Below, piece after piece: positions 45,130 to 57,300 of a stretch of DNA of 64,000 bases. Below the pieces are notes generated by a model. The model had not been told where the DNA came from, did no database searches, and saw only the letters and a program-made list of their open reading frames with translations. The position numbers were made by a program, and so were the translations under genes. Positions within the stretch are counted from its first letter, which is position 1; each line of letters opens with the position of its first letter. The stretch spans positions 434,001 through 498,000 of the forward strand of contig BDSL01000030.1 of assembly GCA_003116995.1 (NCBI GenBank). The letters run 5' to 3'. This DNA is from Yamagishiella unicocca (taxonomy: Eukaryota > Chlorophyta > Chlorophyceae > Chlamydomonadales > Volvocaceae).

Positions 45130-47850
45130 GGAGGCGGTGCGGGGCGGGGGGCGAGCAGGGGCGGTGTGGGGGTGTTTTACTGATCGTTTAGGGCGGGGGC
45201 GGCAGTCCCTGCCACTGCGATTGCTATGATGCCGTAAGGCGCGCTGAGGCGGGTGGTGGGTGGCGAGCGACATGGCTGGAGGGCAGGGGGTGAGGCTGCT
45301 GCCGTGACGAGCGGCTGCTTGATGGCGGGCCGGCGAGTACATGCGGGGGTGATGACAGCACCGGGCTCACGGCTCAGCAGTGCCTACCGTTCATCCTGGT
45401 GCGCCGTGTACGCCGCCGTCATAGCAGTTCGCGGAATTTGGGTGCTGCCCACCCGGTGAACAAATGAGGCGTCGTGACCCACTGGGTGACGTGGGGACGT
45501 CGTTGAGTGGGGGGCCGGCTTGCGGCTGCATACCGGTAGTGCCGACGAGGTGGTGGGGTTGCTGCTTGTGCGAAAGCAAACATTCCAATCGTGCTTGCAG
45601 AAGCACACGGCGGCGTACCGGGAACACATTGTCATGTGCATATGGTGTGCAATTCTTGCCCAAGAATTTCCCGAACTCGAATACGCGTGGCAGCAAACAC
45701 GGTGGCGGCTTCCCACCTAACACCAACTTCAGGCGATGACGTGCGGGTGCAGCTATTAACGCCACACACATCCACATGGACACTTCCACCTCCGTTCCGT
45801 TTTTGTGCCAGGAGGAAGGCACATCTTGAAATTACAGGTCGACGTGGCACTTGCGCTGTGGCGGTACTAGACTTCGGTTACATGACTGGCGGTGGGTATG
45901 CACGACTGGCGCTGGTCACATACCGGACAAGAAGGAACGAGTGTCGTGACACAGTTAGGAGTGCTGAGTACGGGGCCACCCCGAGCCGGTAATGTGTCAG
46001 GGCAAGTGCATGGGAAGGTGTCGCACCATTGACGCGGGTACGTGATGGTATTTACATGGTATTTACAGGCAAAGGAGCACTGCAACAAAATTGTCCAAAC
46101 GAAAAGCAGCTACCGGTGTACGAAACGCAGCTACCGGTAATACCAATACAAAGCCTCACAAAATTATCCGTCATGGAGTGGGTTGCGTCGGTCACACCAT
46201 GATGCGGTGTACCATCCAGCCCGCATGACTCTCCAAGCGGCAACGCACCGCCTCAACTAACGGCATGATGCGGCGACCTCCATGCCTCCCTGACAACCAC
46301 AAGAGTCAAAGAGACACAAATAACATGGACAGGGACATGGTCCTTGATGCAAGTAGGAGCATCAAGTGTATGCAATCGACAGACGCAAAACCTGGAACGG
46401 TTCTTGCGGCTGTCAATTTCGTCCCTGAGATGCTATTGCACGCACGGATGCAAAACGCCGCAACACCGCGGTGGGCAGCCCTCTCGGGGGCCCCCAGCCA
46501 CCACCTCGGCTCGACACGTTCACATCCTTTAACCACAACAAAGGAAACAGGCAAAACAACCGCATGCAATGGGTTTGCACACACGTCTACAATCGTGCAT
46601 AACTCTACTACGTAATCTCCACGGCGACTCGGGGAGCCCGGCGAAGGCCGGCGCTTTCCCGCACACTTTCTTCCGCCCACCGCAAGCGCGTGGGTTAGGG
46701 GATGCAGGCACATTACCGTAAAATTGTCAAAACTCTTACCTCGATCAAAATTTATCCCCGCCGAAGGCGGGACACATAGGGGTGGCTTGCGGACAAGGCA
46801 GGAAACACAGCAGCGCGGACGGCACGTGACCTGAACGATCATCAGGGGGCGGCGTTGCTGGTTGCAATCGCGCGCCTCCAGTCCGCACTCCGTGCCTCAA
46901 CCCGGTAAACGCATGCCGGCTGCAAGACCTCAGGTACTTTTAGCGCAAAAATGAAAGGCGGGTTAGCAGGGCTGGAAAACCCTCGCACTAAATAAGGGCG
47001 CCGCACATGGCACGACGAGGGGCCATGCAACGGGGCGCGAGGCACCTGCGATCCCAGCCTTTGTAGTAATCTGGTAATATCTCAATGGGGCCAGACAAAG
47101 CCCCCCCGGCGTTTCCATGCCATTAACCGCGTAGGCGACGCAGACTTGGAACGCTGAAAATCTAACTCGACGAGAATGAAGAACGGTCGGTGCCACCACC
47201 ATACCCAAAACCCCAAGTTCAGCTGAGCTGCAACCCCTCGCAGCAGCAAGCACCAAATGTCAAAATATCATAAGCAACGGCACGTGCAAGCTGTGCCCTC
47301 CCTGGCAGCAAAGCCGGCAACACCAGATTTGCGCCGCAGCCCGGGCCGCACATACCCAACAGAAAAGAGCCCATCAGAATGATATGAAGAAGGGACTGTG
47401 AACAACGGACTGTACGCCACTCGCCTCACTGTCCTTCGTCAGAAGAGGCCTCTCGACCAACCATGCACCCCCCCCCAAATACGCACCAGCTTCCCATGTC
47501 GATTTACCGGTTCTTTCCTGTAACCCCAATCGCACGGGCCAATCGCCAACAGCATATAACGCAACAAACAACTTCAATTCGTGAGCGCGCGTGACTCACG
47601 CTTCATATGATTAGGAACGCGCGGCGGAACGCAACTCTAGTGTGTACTCTCTTGGGCCCTTCAACCGTAATTGTAAGGCCGTCCTAACACGAGTCCCCGG
47701 CGTCCTCTTCCTCGGCGACAGCGACAGCGAGAGCCTCATGTCATCATCCTGGTGCGCACGAGTCGTCGCCGCGCTACGAAACCAGATGCTACGGAACAAC
47801 GCGCCTCCACGAGGGCATATACCCTTTTGCGCCTCAGTCGTCACGCAGCG
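45130..47850. other. Intergenic region, no convincing gene
   Basis: It contains the 3' UTR of the ABC transporter (a TGTAA signal was not found close to the stop) and AT-richer sequence further on. Hairpin-like CCCGCCGAAGGCGGG (about 46757-46771) and GCCCGGCGAAGGCCGGC (about 46637-46653) elements are present. A frame at 45520-45720 reads like protein over ~60 residues but has no splice context. Confidence 0.45.
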
Positions 47851-47853
47851 CCG

Positions 47854-49088
47854 TTACGCAGGGACCAGCACCACGCTATCGCGCCGGACGGCCGCGGTCC
47901 TGACCTTGGCAGCAACTCGCAGCGGGGGAGTGCGGGGGGCCGCCTCGGGCGTTGCTCGGGGGGCAGCGACGATGACGACGGCCGGGGCCTCGACGACGGC
48001 GGGTTGGCTTGATGGTCTCACGACAGTGGAGCGGCGGCTGTTGAAGAACGCCCAGTCAGATACGAGCTGCGTCAGCTCGCCCACCCGCGTGGTGGCAGAC
48101 CAGTGTGCGGAGCCGTCAGCGGCTGCAGGGCCGGCAGTCAGCAGCAGGGATGGGAAGGAGCGGATGCCGTCGGGCAGGAAGGATGACAGCGCCACGTCCA
48201 AGCCGTGCGTCGCCGCGGTGTGGGAGACGCGGCCCACGGTCAGACCCTGGGGCCCCCGCGCAACGGCGGCCGCGGTGCCGCAGGCCTTGTTGCGCTCCGC
48301 ATAGCCGTCGTTGATGTGCACAAAGACGAAGCGGACGTGCGCATTAGGTCCGGTGCCGTAGTTGCGCCGCAGGCGCTCCAGAAGGGAACCGTGCGCGCGG
48401 GCGGCCTTGTCGGAGACGAAGACAGTCGCGAGAAGAGCGCCAGCGGCGGCTGCCTGGCGGTTCTGTTCAAACCACTCAGCCGCGGAGGTGACGACAACCC
48501 ACTCCGACATCAGGGAAGCTACGGCAGGCTGGGTAGCAGGGGCCGGCGCAAGTGCCACGGGAACCTGGGGACGAGGAAACAATTGCGCAAAATAGTTGGC
48601 GCGAGCAGTTGATTCTTTGCGTTATGATTGCAGCAGCCCAAAACAAAAGAGGTGAAGTTGCGATATATCATTAGGAAATGCCTGTTGCTGCAATGGCTAG
48701 GTGTCAGGGGCCGCGTCTAACGGTGCGCCGAGCGTTGACGCCTGACAAACGCTCCAATCCTCACCTTTCCTGCCAGCGGACCCTGAAAGGACGACGGCAT
48801 CTGATAAACCCTTTCGGTCCCCTTGAAAACGGTGGACGATGGATGCAAAGCAGCAAGAAGAACACCCGGGCCGACCCCAGCTGCCATCAGAGCGGCAACC
48901 TTAGCCAGCAACGCGCTGGCCGCCGCGGTAGCCGTGATAGATATCGCTGAGTTAGAGCTAGAGGTTGGGCCATGAGCGCTGGCGTTTGGGGATCTCACAG
49001 ACAAGCAGACGACGCGTTGACGACAGTTGATGGCGCTGCGGGTTGCGCAGCCGCTCGACGAAAAACGAGCCGGCTTAGGTACTTGCAT
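47854..49088 (-). CDS. Probable plastid-targeted protein with a thioredoxin-like region, no CxxC (two exons)
   Basis: Two minus-strand exons, 48765-49088 and 47854-48564, join in phase 0 through a GTGAGG donor and a CCCCAG acceptor, giving about 344 aa. The N-terminus from the ATG at 49088 (MQVPKPARFSSSGCATRSAI) is basic, Ser/Ala-rich and lacks acids, like a chloroplast transit peptide; an ATG at 49103 is an alternative. A hydrophobic stretch (SALLAKVAALMAAGVGPGVL) follows. The second exon reads WVVVTSAAEWFEQNRQAAAA, VRFVFVHINDGYAERNKACG and GIRSFPSLLLTAG. The alternation of strands and the Pro before SLLL resemble a thioredoxin fold, but no CxxC pair is seen. The C-terminus is Ala/Pro/Arg-rich. 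Function is unknown; the fold and targeting are inference. Confidence 0.6.
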
Positions 49089-49390
49089 AACTCCAGAGCA
49101 CATTCTTGGTGACGCGTCGGACAGACGTGAGCAAACTTGGTGTCGGCAGTTACGAAGGATCCGCGTCAGGACCTTGCGGACGACTACGATGTGGTAAAGC
49201 TGCACGTTGCTCAGAAGGAGACCAACAAGTCGATAGAAATGGAAGTCGACTGAATGAAAGCGCCGCCGACCTATGTCGCGCTTTGTCAACACTGGCCTTA
49301 GTCGCTGAGGGCTGGCTGTAAGTTGCTACAATAACAACAATGCCTTGGAAGGTCTTTGGAGTGATGTAGGCGTCCAACGTTGTCGGAACG

Positions 49391-49401
49391 CTTTATATAT
49401 T
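49391..49401 (-). promoter_or_regulatory. TATA box for the thioredoxin-like gene
   Basis: The minus strand reads AATATATAAAGCG, a near-consensus TATATAAA. Transcription would start near 49365, leaving a 5' UTR of about 275 nt before the ATG at 49088. Confidence 0.5.
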
Positions 49402-51322
49402 CACGCTGCATGCGACGATGCGAAACGCTTTTCCCGGTCCTGCGGATCGCCGCTTCAAATCGTATACGATGGTTGCCGTACGCTGACACTATTCCAGGCA
49501 AAGACACGCAGCTGACACGTTTGGATACGTATGCTGTGGCGTATAGAATCAGGAGTGTGGCCGTGCATTTGGGTTAACACAGATGGGCATGTATGTGTTG
49601 AGTTGTTGACCCTGTCGGTTCTGTGAAATTGCCTGCGTACCGACGATTCCGGCGCAGGAATTCCTCCATCATACCATCTAGGCTCTGAGGTGACGTTTTT
49701 GCCATAGAAGGCAGCCGGAAGTTGAGGCGCGCACGGTGTCGGTGCACCGCGGTTTGTCACGCGTAAGGTCCACAGGATGTGCATGGATTACGACGTGCCA
49801 AAACAAGGACATTTCGAGTGGCATGCGACGTGTTGATAGGTCCGGCCATTCCGCCAGGCTATGGACTGCGGTAGCAAGCTATGGACTGCGGCAGCGACCC
49901 GTTACAGTACCATAGAACCTTGCGGTGCACTTCAGGTTGTCATTTTTGTACCCTTGTATACTTAGCTGTGATGAATACAGAATGCGCTGCAAATTAAGTA
50001 ATGTTGTCACAAGGTCGTCACCATGCGAGAACAGCAGGGTCGCATCCGAACAACGTCGAAGCCGCACGAGCGTAACTACTGTCATGCAAGATAGGAACGG
50101 CGTCTGTGAAATGTGATGGGTGCTGTTTAAATGACAACCGTCGCAGCGGTGAACTTGCAACAGTGCAACACGGGCTGGACTTCAAGGAGCCGTCATACCG
50201 TGTAGCCATCGTCCCCGTACAGTCCTCATCATTTGACACCAGCGGTTCAGGGTTGGATAGGCCGTGTTTGTAACAGGTCTGTGGGCGCTAAAACAGGTTT
50301 GTGGGCGTCGTCCAGTCCAACTGCCAGGATCAACACAGCAAGCGCAACACTGGCACGGCAAACAACCGTAATAACAACTTGATGTAAACAATGTCTCTTT
50401 ACAAAATCCCATGCGCAATTAAGACACTGGTGTCATTGCATGCCTGCACCGCATTCCGGCGACACCCCAATGTTCCATTGAGCGTTACGTGACAACTCAT
50501 ACCGTCGCCGCAGCGGCGCCGCAGGCCCCGCAATGGCTGCAGCAGCGACAGTAAAAGTACCCACACCACCACCGGGACCGCCAGCGTCTGCAATCGAACC
50601 TCAGAAGACGTCCACCTCTGGCTCCCGGCCCTCCGGCTGTGCATCCGCCGCCCTGCCACTGCCGCTCTGTAGGCCATTATGGCCCCCCTCCCCCTCCCCC
50701 TCCACCGCTATGACCCCAACACTGCCGCAGCCTCCAACCGGGCATGCCTCGGCGCCGGTGGTGCGGCTGTCCAGTCGACCCGCGGGAGCCCCCCGGGCAT
50801 TCACCGCAACTCGGCGCTTGGGGGATCGCTGGTCCTCGGGCGGGGCGCCGCCTGCAGTGCAAGGGGATCCGGGACGTAAGATTGGTGGCCAGTCTATTCT
50901 GGGAGCGCATGTCGCAAGATCAGGGATTGTGAATTGATGGTCCAGAATGCGGGCGTGAGCACGAGGCCAGCCGCCGCCGGCAGGGAATGTATGCGTGCGT
51001 GTAGCCGGCGCACCGGCAACCACAGTGAAGGTGCCACGGCGGCTGTGGAGCTACCACATGCCGGGCACAAAGGCAGCAGCACGCCCCCCGGCTGCCATCG
51101 CTTTCGGCGTCAGGTCCGTGAAAGCCGCGACCTGCTTCGCGGGTGGTGGTTCTAGTCCCGCATCAGCACCAGGGCTCCGGGGACCAGGAGAAGGGGGTGC
51201 TGGCTCGAGGGCGCACCCCCGGGCCGGAACCTAGCGCAGCAATGCCGCCCCCCTTGTATCCGCTGCGCCACCGCCCGAGGAGGGGGAGGGACAACCTCGC
51301 ACCATACCTGGCGGCGAGATGG
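49402..51322. other. Intergenic region and likely HEN1 3' UTR
   Basis: No gene is recognised. The minus strand has TGTAA at about 50401-50397, the usual green-algal polyadenylation signal. If used, it would give HEN1 a 3' UTR of about 920 nt. 49402-50390 is lower in GC and has no supportable frame. Confidence 0.4.
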
Positions 51323-54300
51323 TCAGGGGCCCCCTCCCGGCACCGGCGCCGGTGCCTGCCCCGCGGACGCCGCCTCCGCGCCCTCGCCTCCGCCTTCGCC
51401 ACCGCCTTCGCCACCGCCTTCGCCGCCACGCGCACCTGGTGCCGCCACCTCGTCGTTGTGGCCTCGCTTCGCTGCTGCCGCGGAGCGCACCCTGCCGCCG
51501 CCTCCCTCCGCGCCGGCTGTAGCACCTGCCGCCTCTCCGGCAGCAGCACCGTCAGCCGCCTCCACCTCCGCCTCCGCCTCCTCCAGCTCCTCCCGCGGCG
51601 CCGCCACTTTGGAGGGGCCCCAAACCAGCTCCCAGTCTGCTGCACCGCATGCCCCGCTGCTGCCCTCCTTGCCACCGGCAGCTGCTGCTGCTGCTGCCAC
51701 TTGCTGCTGCCCAGCGGCGAGACCGCTGCTTGTGCCTGTGGCGTCGCCCTGGTCCTTGCGGCGGAACACGGCCATCTGGGTCGCGCCCCCCGGCTCCTGG
51801 GGGCCCCCGTACCCGGCCACTCGCAGCGCCTCGCACTCCCGGTTGGCTCGCCCGATCTCTTCGTAGCTGTGGCCGGGAAGCGCCGGCGACGAGACAGCGA
51901 GAAGCGCGGGAAGATATCGGCGGGAGGTGGCCAGCCGCAGGTGGAAGGCTAAACGAGGCAGCGCAGATGCTAGTGCTACGATGCGGCAGCAGCAGCTCGC
52001 TCGGGCCCCGCTTAACATATCAACACAGGCCCTGTCTAACAGATCAACACGCATCCCGTAACCACTGACCGACCACCCACTTCAGCTCCACTACTGGCGC
52101 CCATCCCCCCCTCACCTCCGAACACCAAGGCCCTGCCCCCTCGACACTCCCCGTCCCTCCCTCCCCACCCCCTGCACCCACCCCCTCCCTGCCCCACCTG
52201 ACGCTGTAGCCCCACTGCTCCGCCAGCTGCTCGCACCACCCGCGGAACTCCGCCCGCGTCCACTCGAACCGGTGGTCGGCGCAGCGCAGGGGGAGGCCGT
52301 CGCGGCCGGGGGGCCCGGGCCAGGCGCCTCCGGGGGTCAGTGCGGGGGCTGCGCTGCCTGCCTTGTTGCGCCTCGCTGCCGCCTCCAGCGCCACCAGCTC
52401 GCAGGCCCGCAGCACCCCGTTGTACTCCCAGTTGGGGGTGGTGACCAGCAGCACGCGGGGGCGCAGGCTGCCCAGCACGCAGGGGCCCACCAGCCTGGGG
52501 GCCGGGGGGGAGGCAGCAGGCAGGAGCGGGTGCATAGGGGACACCGGTGAGCTGCAAACATGGTGCCTAGGAGTATGCGTCATCGCAGCGTCATCACAAA
52601 GTGCCCGTCGCGTGTGATTGTGTATTTGAGCGGGTGGTGACAGCAGCATCTAGCTTAGCCGGGGAACATGGGGAATGCCGCGCGTTCGGTTAGGGGTGCC
52701 CCAGAGCCGTGCGCATGCCTCCCATCCCTGGAGCCGCTCAAGGGGCCCAGCAGCGCCACTCACGCCAGCGGCTCGGGGTCGAGGTGCTCCACCACCTCCA
52801 CCATGGTGGCGGCGTCGCAGCAACGAAGGCCGACCCAGGGGTCCGTGCCCGCCCCGCTGCGCTCCGCCTGTGCCCCCTGCGCCGCCGCGGGCGTCATGGC
52901 GCTCCCCCGGTACAGCTCCACCAGCACTGGCTGGGGGACGGACTCCTGCGGTGCGTGCCCAGTGGCAGCGGTGTGAGCCAGCACCGCAGCAGTGGCAGCA
53001 AGCAGCAGTCTGACGGTGGCAGAAAAGCAGGATCTTGGAGGGCAACCCCGCGTCCTATCTTCCGGATGCTGCCATAGCCATACGTGAGATACGCACATGA
53101 GGTCGCATCCTCGTTTGGCCCCTCCGCCCTGGCTAGCCTCGGCGAGCAGGTTCCCCCCTTCCAGCCCCCACCTCCAGCCACCCCTCCAACCCCCCTCCCC
53201 AGCCCCCCCCTCCAACCCCCCTCCCCCAGGCCCCCCCCTCCAACCCCCCTCCCCAGCGCCCCCCCCCTCCAACCCCCCTCCCCAGCCCCCCCCCACACCT
53301 CGCCGTGCAGCGGCATCCGCTCCACCTCCTCCGCCGCCGCCGTGAGCTTGCCCAGCCTCCTCGCCGCACCCGTCAGAGCCCCGCCGCTGATGTCCACACC
53401 CACAGCCCGCCGCAGCGGGCCCCCGCAGTCCGCCCCGTGGCGCCCCAGCAGCAGCCCCTCCAGCAGCTTGCAGTCACCACAGCCTGGCGGGGGCCCCGGT
53501 GGACGGGGAGGGAGGGCGATTGGGTGAGGTGGGTGGTGGTGGAGCGAAGCAGGGCTTGCTGGGTGCTTGCAGGACAATGTGTTTCTGGAGCAGGGGCCCC
53601 TCCGCCCCAGTCCCGCCCCGCCCCTCCTGACCCCCCTCCGTCGTACACGGGTTCTCCTTGCAACCTCATCCCCCTCCTCACCCAGGTCCACCAGCGTCGC
53701 CGCGTGCTCGCGCCGCAACACCGCCGCCACCGCCTGCAGCAGCAGCAGCAGCAAGGCGCGTCAACAGGATCCACAAGGGGTAGCGCGGGAATGCGTGTTG
53801 CTCAGCTGAGGCAAAATATTTCGTAGGCAACGACGCAGCTAGCGCAGCACCGGCTGCGGACGCCACCCTCGTCGACCGCCCCTTCCCCCGCCTCTACACC
53901 CCCTTATCGCCACACGCAGTGACCCCCCCCCCGCCCCGCCTCACCTGCATGCGCTGCTGCCCCAGCGGCGGGGTGAACAGCGGGGGCCCGCCCCCTCCGG
54001 CCACCAGCGGCCGCCCCTCCACCACCGGCAGCGAGGCGTGCAGCAGCCGCAGCTCCACCCGGGCGGACAAGCCGGGGAAGCCGGCAGCCAGCGGGTCGCA
54101 GCCCTCCAGGGCCGCGGACAGCCTGGCAGGATGGCGGAGGCAGGGAGGGGGCGGGGGCGGGGGCGGGGGGGGAGAAGGCAGGTCAGTGGCCCGCCAGCCG
54201 CCAGGGAGCGAAGGACGCAGCGCTGTCAGGCTGGGGGCTGGTGGGGCTCGTGGAGCCGACACCGTAGGCCGCTGCCGCTGCCCCCCCGGCACGAGTTCCC

Positions 54301-57300
54301 CCGAGGTAACGAATTCCCCCACGGCACCACCTCCCGCTGTAGGACTAGGGTCGGTATCAGCGAGGCGCTGCCGCCGTGGTCGCTGTTCGCCGCCTGTCAC
54401 CTCGGTCGTTGCGGCGCTGGTTGCTGTTGACCCCTGACCGCCTTCCCGGGAAAAACCCCACCTCCCCTTCGTCACACCACCAATATGCAATAGCCCGGTA
54501 CTGTCAGCCTCCCCTATCCCCCCGGCCCCCGCACGGCTAGTGTTCCTCCTCCTTCTCGCTCGCCATGTAAGCGGTTCTTCTCCTCCCCCCCCCACGCGAC
54601 ACGTCCCGAGTGCCCCCACCTGCACCGCGCCCTGCCGCCCACTCGCAGCCGCCGCACCGCCGCGTCCACCCCGGGGGGCACCGCGGGGGCTCCGGCGGCC
54701 CCCACGCAGATGGTGAGGCCGGGGTGCTGCTCCAGTACCAAACCCGCGCCCGGGGGTCCCGTAGCGTCCGATGAGCCCCCGTCGTCCGTTGCGAGGGAGA
54801 TCGTGTAGGCGATCTGCCGGTCCAGTTGTCCCAGGAGTGGGTTTCAGAGGTGGACTAGTGGTGTTAGGCAGTGTAGGAGGCCATAGGAGGGTCAGGCGGA
54901 AGAGAGTCAGGGGAAGAAGGAAAATCAGGGGTACAAGGAGGGGAGGGGAGGCACGCGGGGGGGGGGGAAGGGGGATTAGCACACACCAGGCAGATCAACG
55001 CGACGCCGGGGGGGCACCTACCCTGCCGCCACATCTGAACCCGCGGGTCATATGTCATGGCTGGATCCGTCTCCCATACGAACCATACACGATTTCCGTA
55101 CCTTGGCCAGTGCACCGTCCTGCGGCTGGCGCGCGTGCGCCAGTCCCGGCTCCAGAACCTCAACTTCCGCCCCCGCAGCGACGTCCGCCACTTCCGCCTC
55201 CACCTCCGCCGCCACGCCAGTCCCAGTCCCGGCGCCCGCTTCTGCCCCGCCCGAAGCCGAGGGTCCCGCCCCCTCCGGGCCCCGGGAGAATCCAGCCGCG
55301 GGAAGAGCTGCGTCACCTGGACGGAAGGGCAGGGGCCGGCAGGCAGGCGGGCGGGCGGGCGGGGGGGGAGGTCCGCAGCCGGGAGGTGGGTTCGAGGAAG
55401 AGCCGGGAGGTGGGCGGGGGTCCTATCCGGGTCCGGTGGCTGGTGGGTGGTGGCTCTCAAGCAGGGTGGGTGCAGGGGGGCCAGAGGGGACGCCTCTCCC
55501 GCTCCTTCGCCGCTGACTGCCCAGAGCTGCCTCGCTCCACCCGACTACGGTACCACCACCATCACAACTGCCACCATCTCCCGTGACCCTCAACAACAGC
55601 CGGTACCCGCGCCCCCACCCCGATCCCCTCCCCCCACCTGTCTGCTGCTGTCCCGCCGCCAGCTGCTCCGCGGACCCGCTGCCCCCCAGGCAGGCCGCAT
55701 CCAGCCGCTGCAGCTCCAGGAGGGCAGCCAGGGCGGCCTGCTGGGCGGCGATGTCCAGGGGGGCGGGGCCTGCAGCGGGGCGGGGGGGAGCAGAGGGGGG
55801 GGGAGCAGGGAGGAGGGGGGAGCAGGTGACACGACAGGGCACTGCATGTCAGCACATGCAGGGCCTAAGGGATGGTTCGCACCTCAGGGGAGCGCCCGGG
55901 AGCACAGGGAGAGGCGGCCAGGTTCTGGTGGGAGGTGACTGTATGGCTGCGGTGATGCCGCCTCCGCAAGTGCCCCCCGCAGGTGGTGGCACTTTCCCTG
56001 GGGCCAGCACAACCCGCCGCTCTGACCATGAGCCCCCCGGGGGCCCTCGCGGGGGCGGCATCATCGCAGCCATACACGGGTTTCCTTGCCCCGCCCCGAA
56101 GGCAATGCGCCAACTATCCTGTCCATGTTGCGCGACGGTTTTTATGCCATCCCCCCGCAGCCCCGCCTGATGCCCCACCCCCCCCCGGCAGCCCCGCCTA
56201 CAACCAGCCGCTCGCAACACAACGAACGGCCCGGGGCTCATCAGCCCGCCCGGCTGCCTACCCGCGGTGACCCTGTACGGCAGGCCCAGGAAGTTGGTGC
56301 CCGCCACCTCAGCCAAGCCCTCCCCGGGCAGATCCACATCAGGCACCCGCAGCTCCAGGGAGGAGCCGGCGGCGGGGGCGTGCGCGGCTGTGTATGTGTC
56401 CAGCAGCTGGCGGGGGTTGGGGCCCTGCCAGGTGGAGGGGCCCCTGAGGGTGAGCCAGGGGAACAGCGGGGAGACGGGGGACGAGGGCCGGGTTTTAGGG
56501 TTTCAAGGTTTTAGGGTTTCGGAGCGGCCACATGCACGTGACCTTCCGCGTGTCGCACACAAACTAAGGCCCCGACGCCTCAGCGCGCCGCCAAGACTAA
56601 GTGCGGGATCTGCTCGCACAGGCTGGTGGCCCCCCGCCCCCCCCCCCACCTGTATTCGGAGGGCAGGCCCCGCAGCAGGAGCGGCGCGTGCGCTGCCCGG
56701 ATGTAGGCGGCCGCGGGTGTGGCGGCGGTGGCGGTGCGCCAGAAGTCGTGCGGGCCGTAGTTGCGCCACTTCATGACGTGGTGGTTCTTGCGGATGTGCG
56801 GAATGGGGCTCTGGCGGCTGGTGGTGGCGACGGCGTCGCCGTACACCGGCCGGCCGGCCAGCCACGTGGCCCGGATGTTGAGAGGCTCGCCGGCCAGGGA
56901 GCACGGCGGCGCTGAGGTGGTGCCGGTCGCCGTGGCGGAGGCCATCGAGGCCAGCGGCAGGGGCTCGGAGGCGGCTCCCAGTTGCGGCAGCGGCAGGGGC
57001 GGCAGCAGCAGCTTGGAGTAGAGCGAGGGCTCCGGCGTGCTGCAGAGGCTGGGGTGGATGTTGGCGTGGCGGGGGCTGGAGGCGCCGGAGGAGGGAGCAG
57101 CGCTGACGGCACCGCCGCCCACCCCGCGGCCGGGGGCCGGGCGGGTGGCCACTCGGGGCGGAGCGGGGGGGCCGGCGGCGGCGGCGGCGGAGGGCCCCTG
57201 GCGGCCGCTGGCCTGGTTGCCGGTGCCGTGATGGGTCCTGGCGGTGTGGTGGTGGTGGTGGTGGTGGTGGTCGCTGCCGGGCGCTGGGCCGGGGGCGGCG

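Noticed and set aside
45464..45739. Overlapping frames, one reading DEVVGLLLVRKQTFQSCLQK and onward
   Set aside because: It looks somewhat protein-like but has no start context, splice partners or recognised motif; not enough to call a gene.
46630..46775. CCGCCGAAGGCGG-type hairpins as organelle DNA insertion
   Set aside because: Short hairpins of this kind occur in algal organelle spacers, but nothing else nearby looks organellar.
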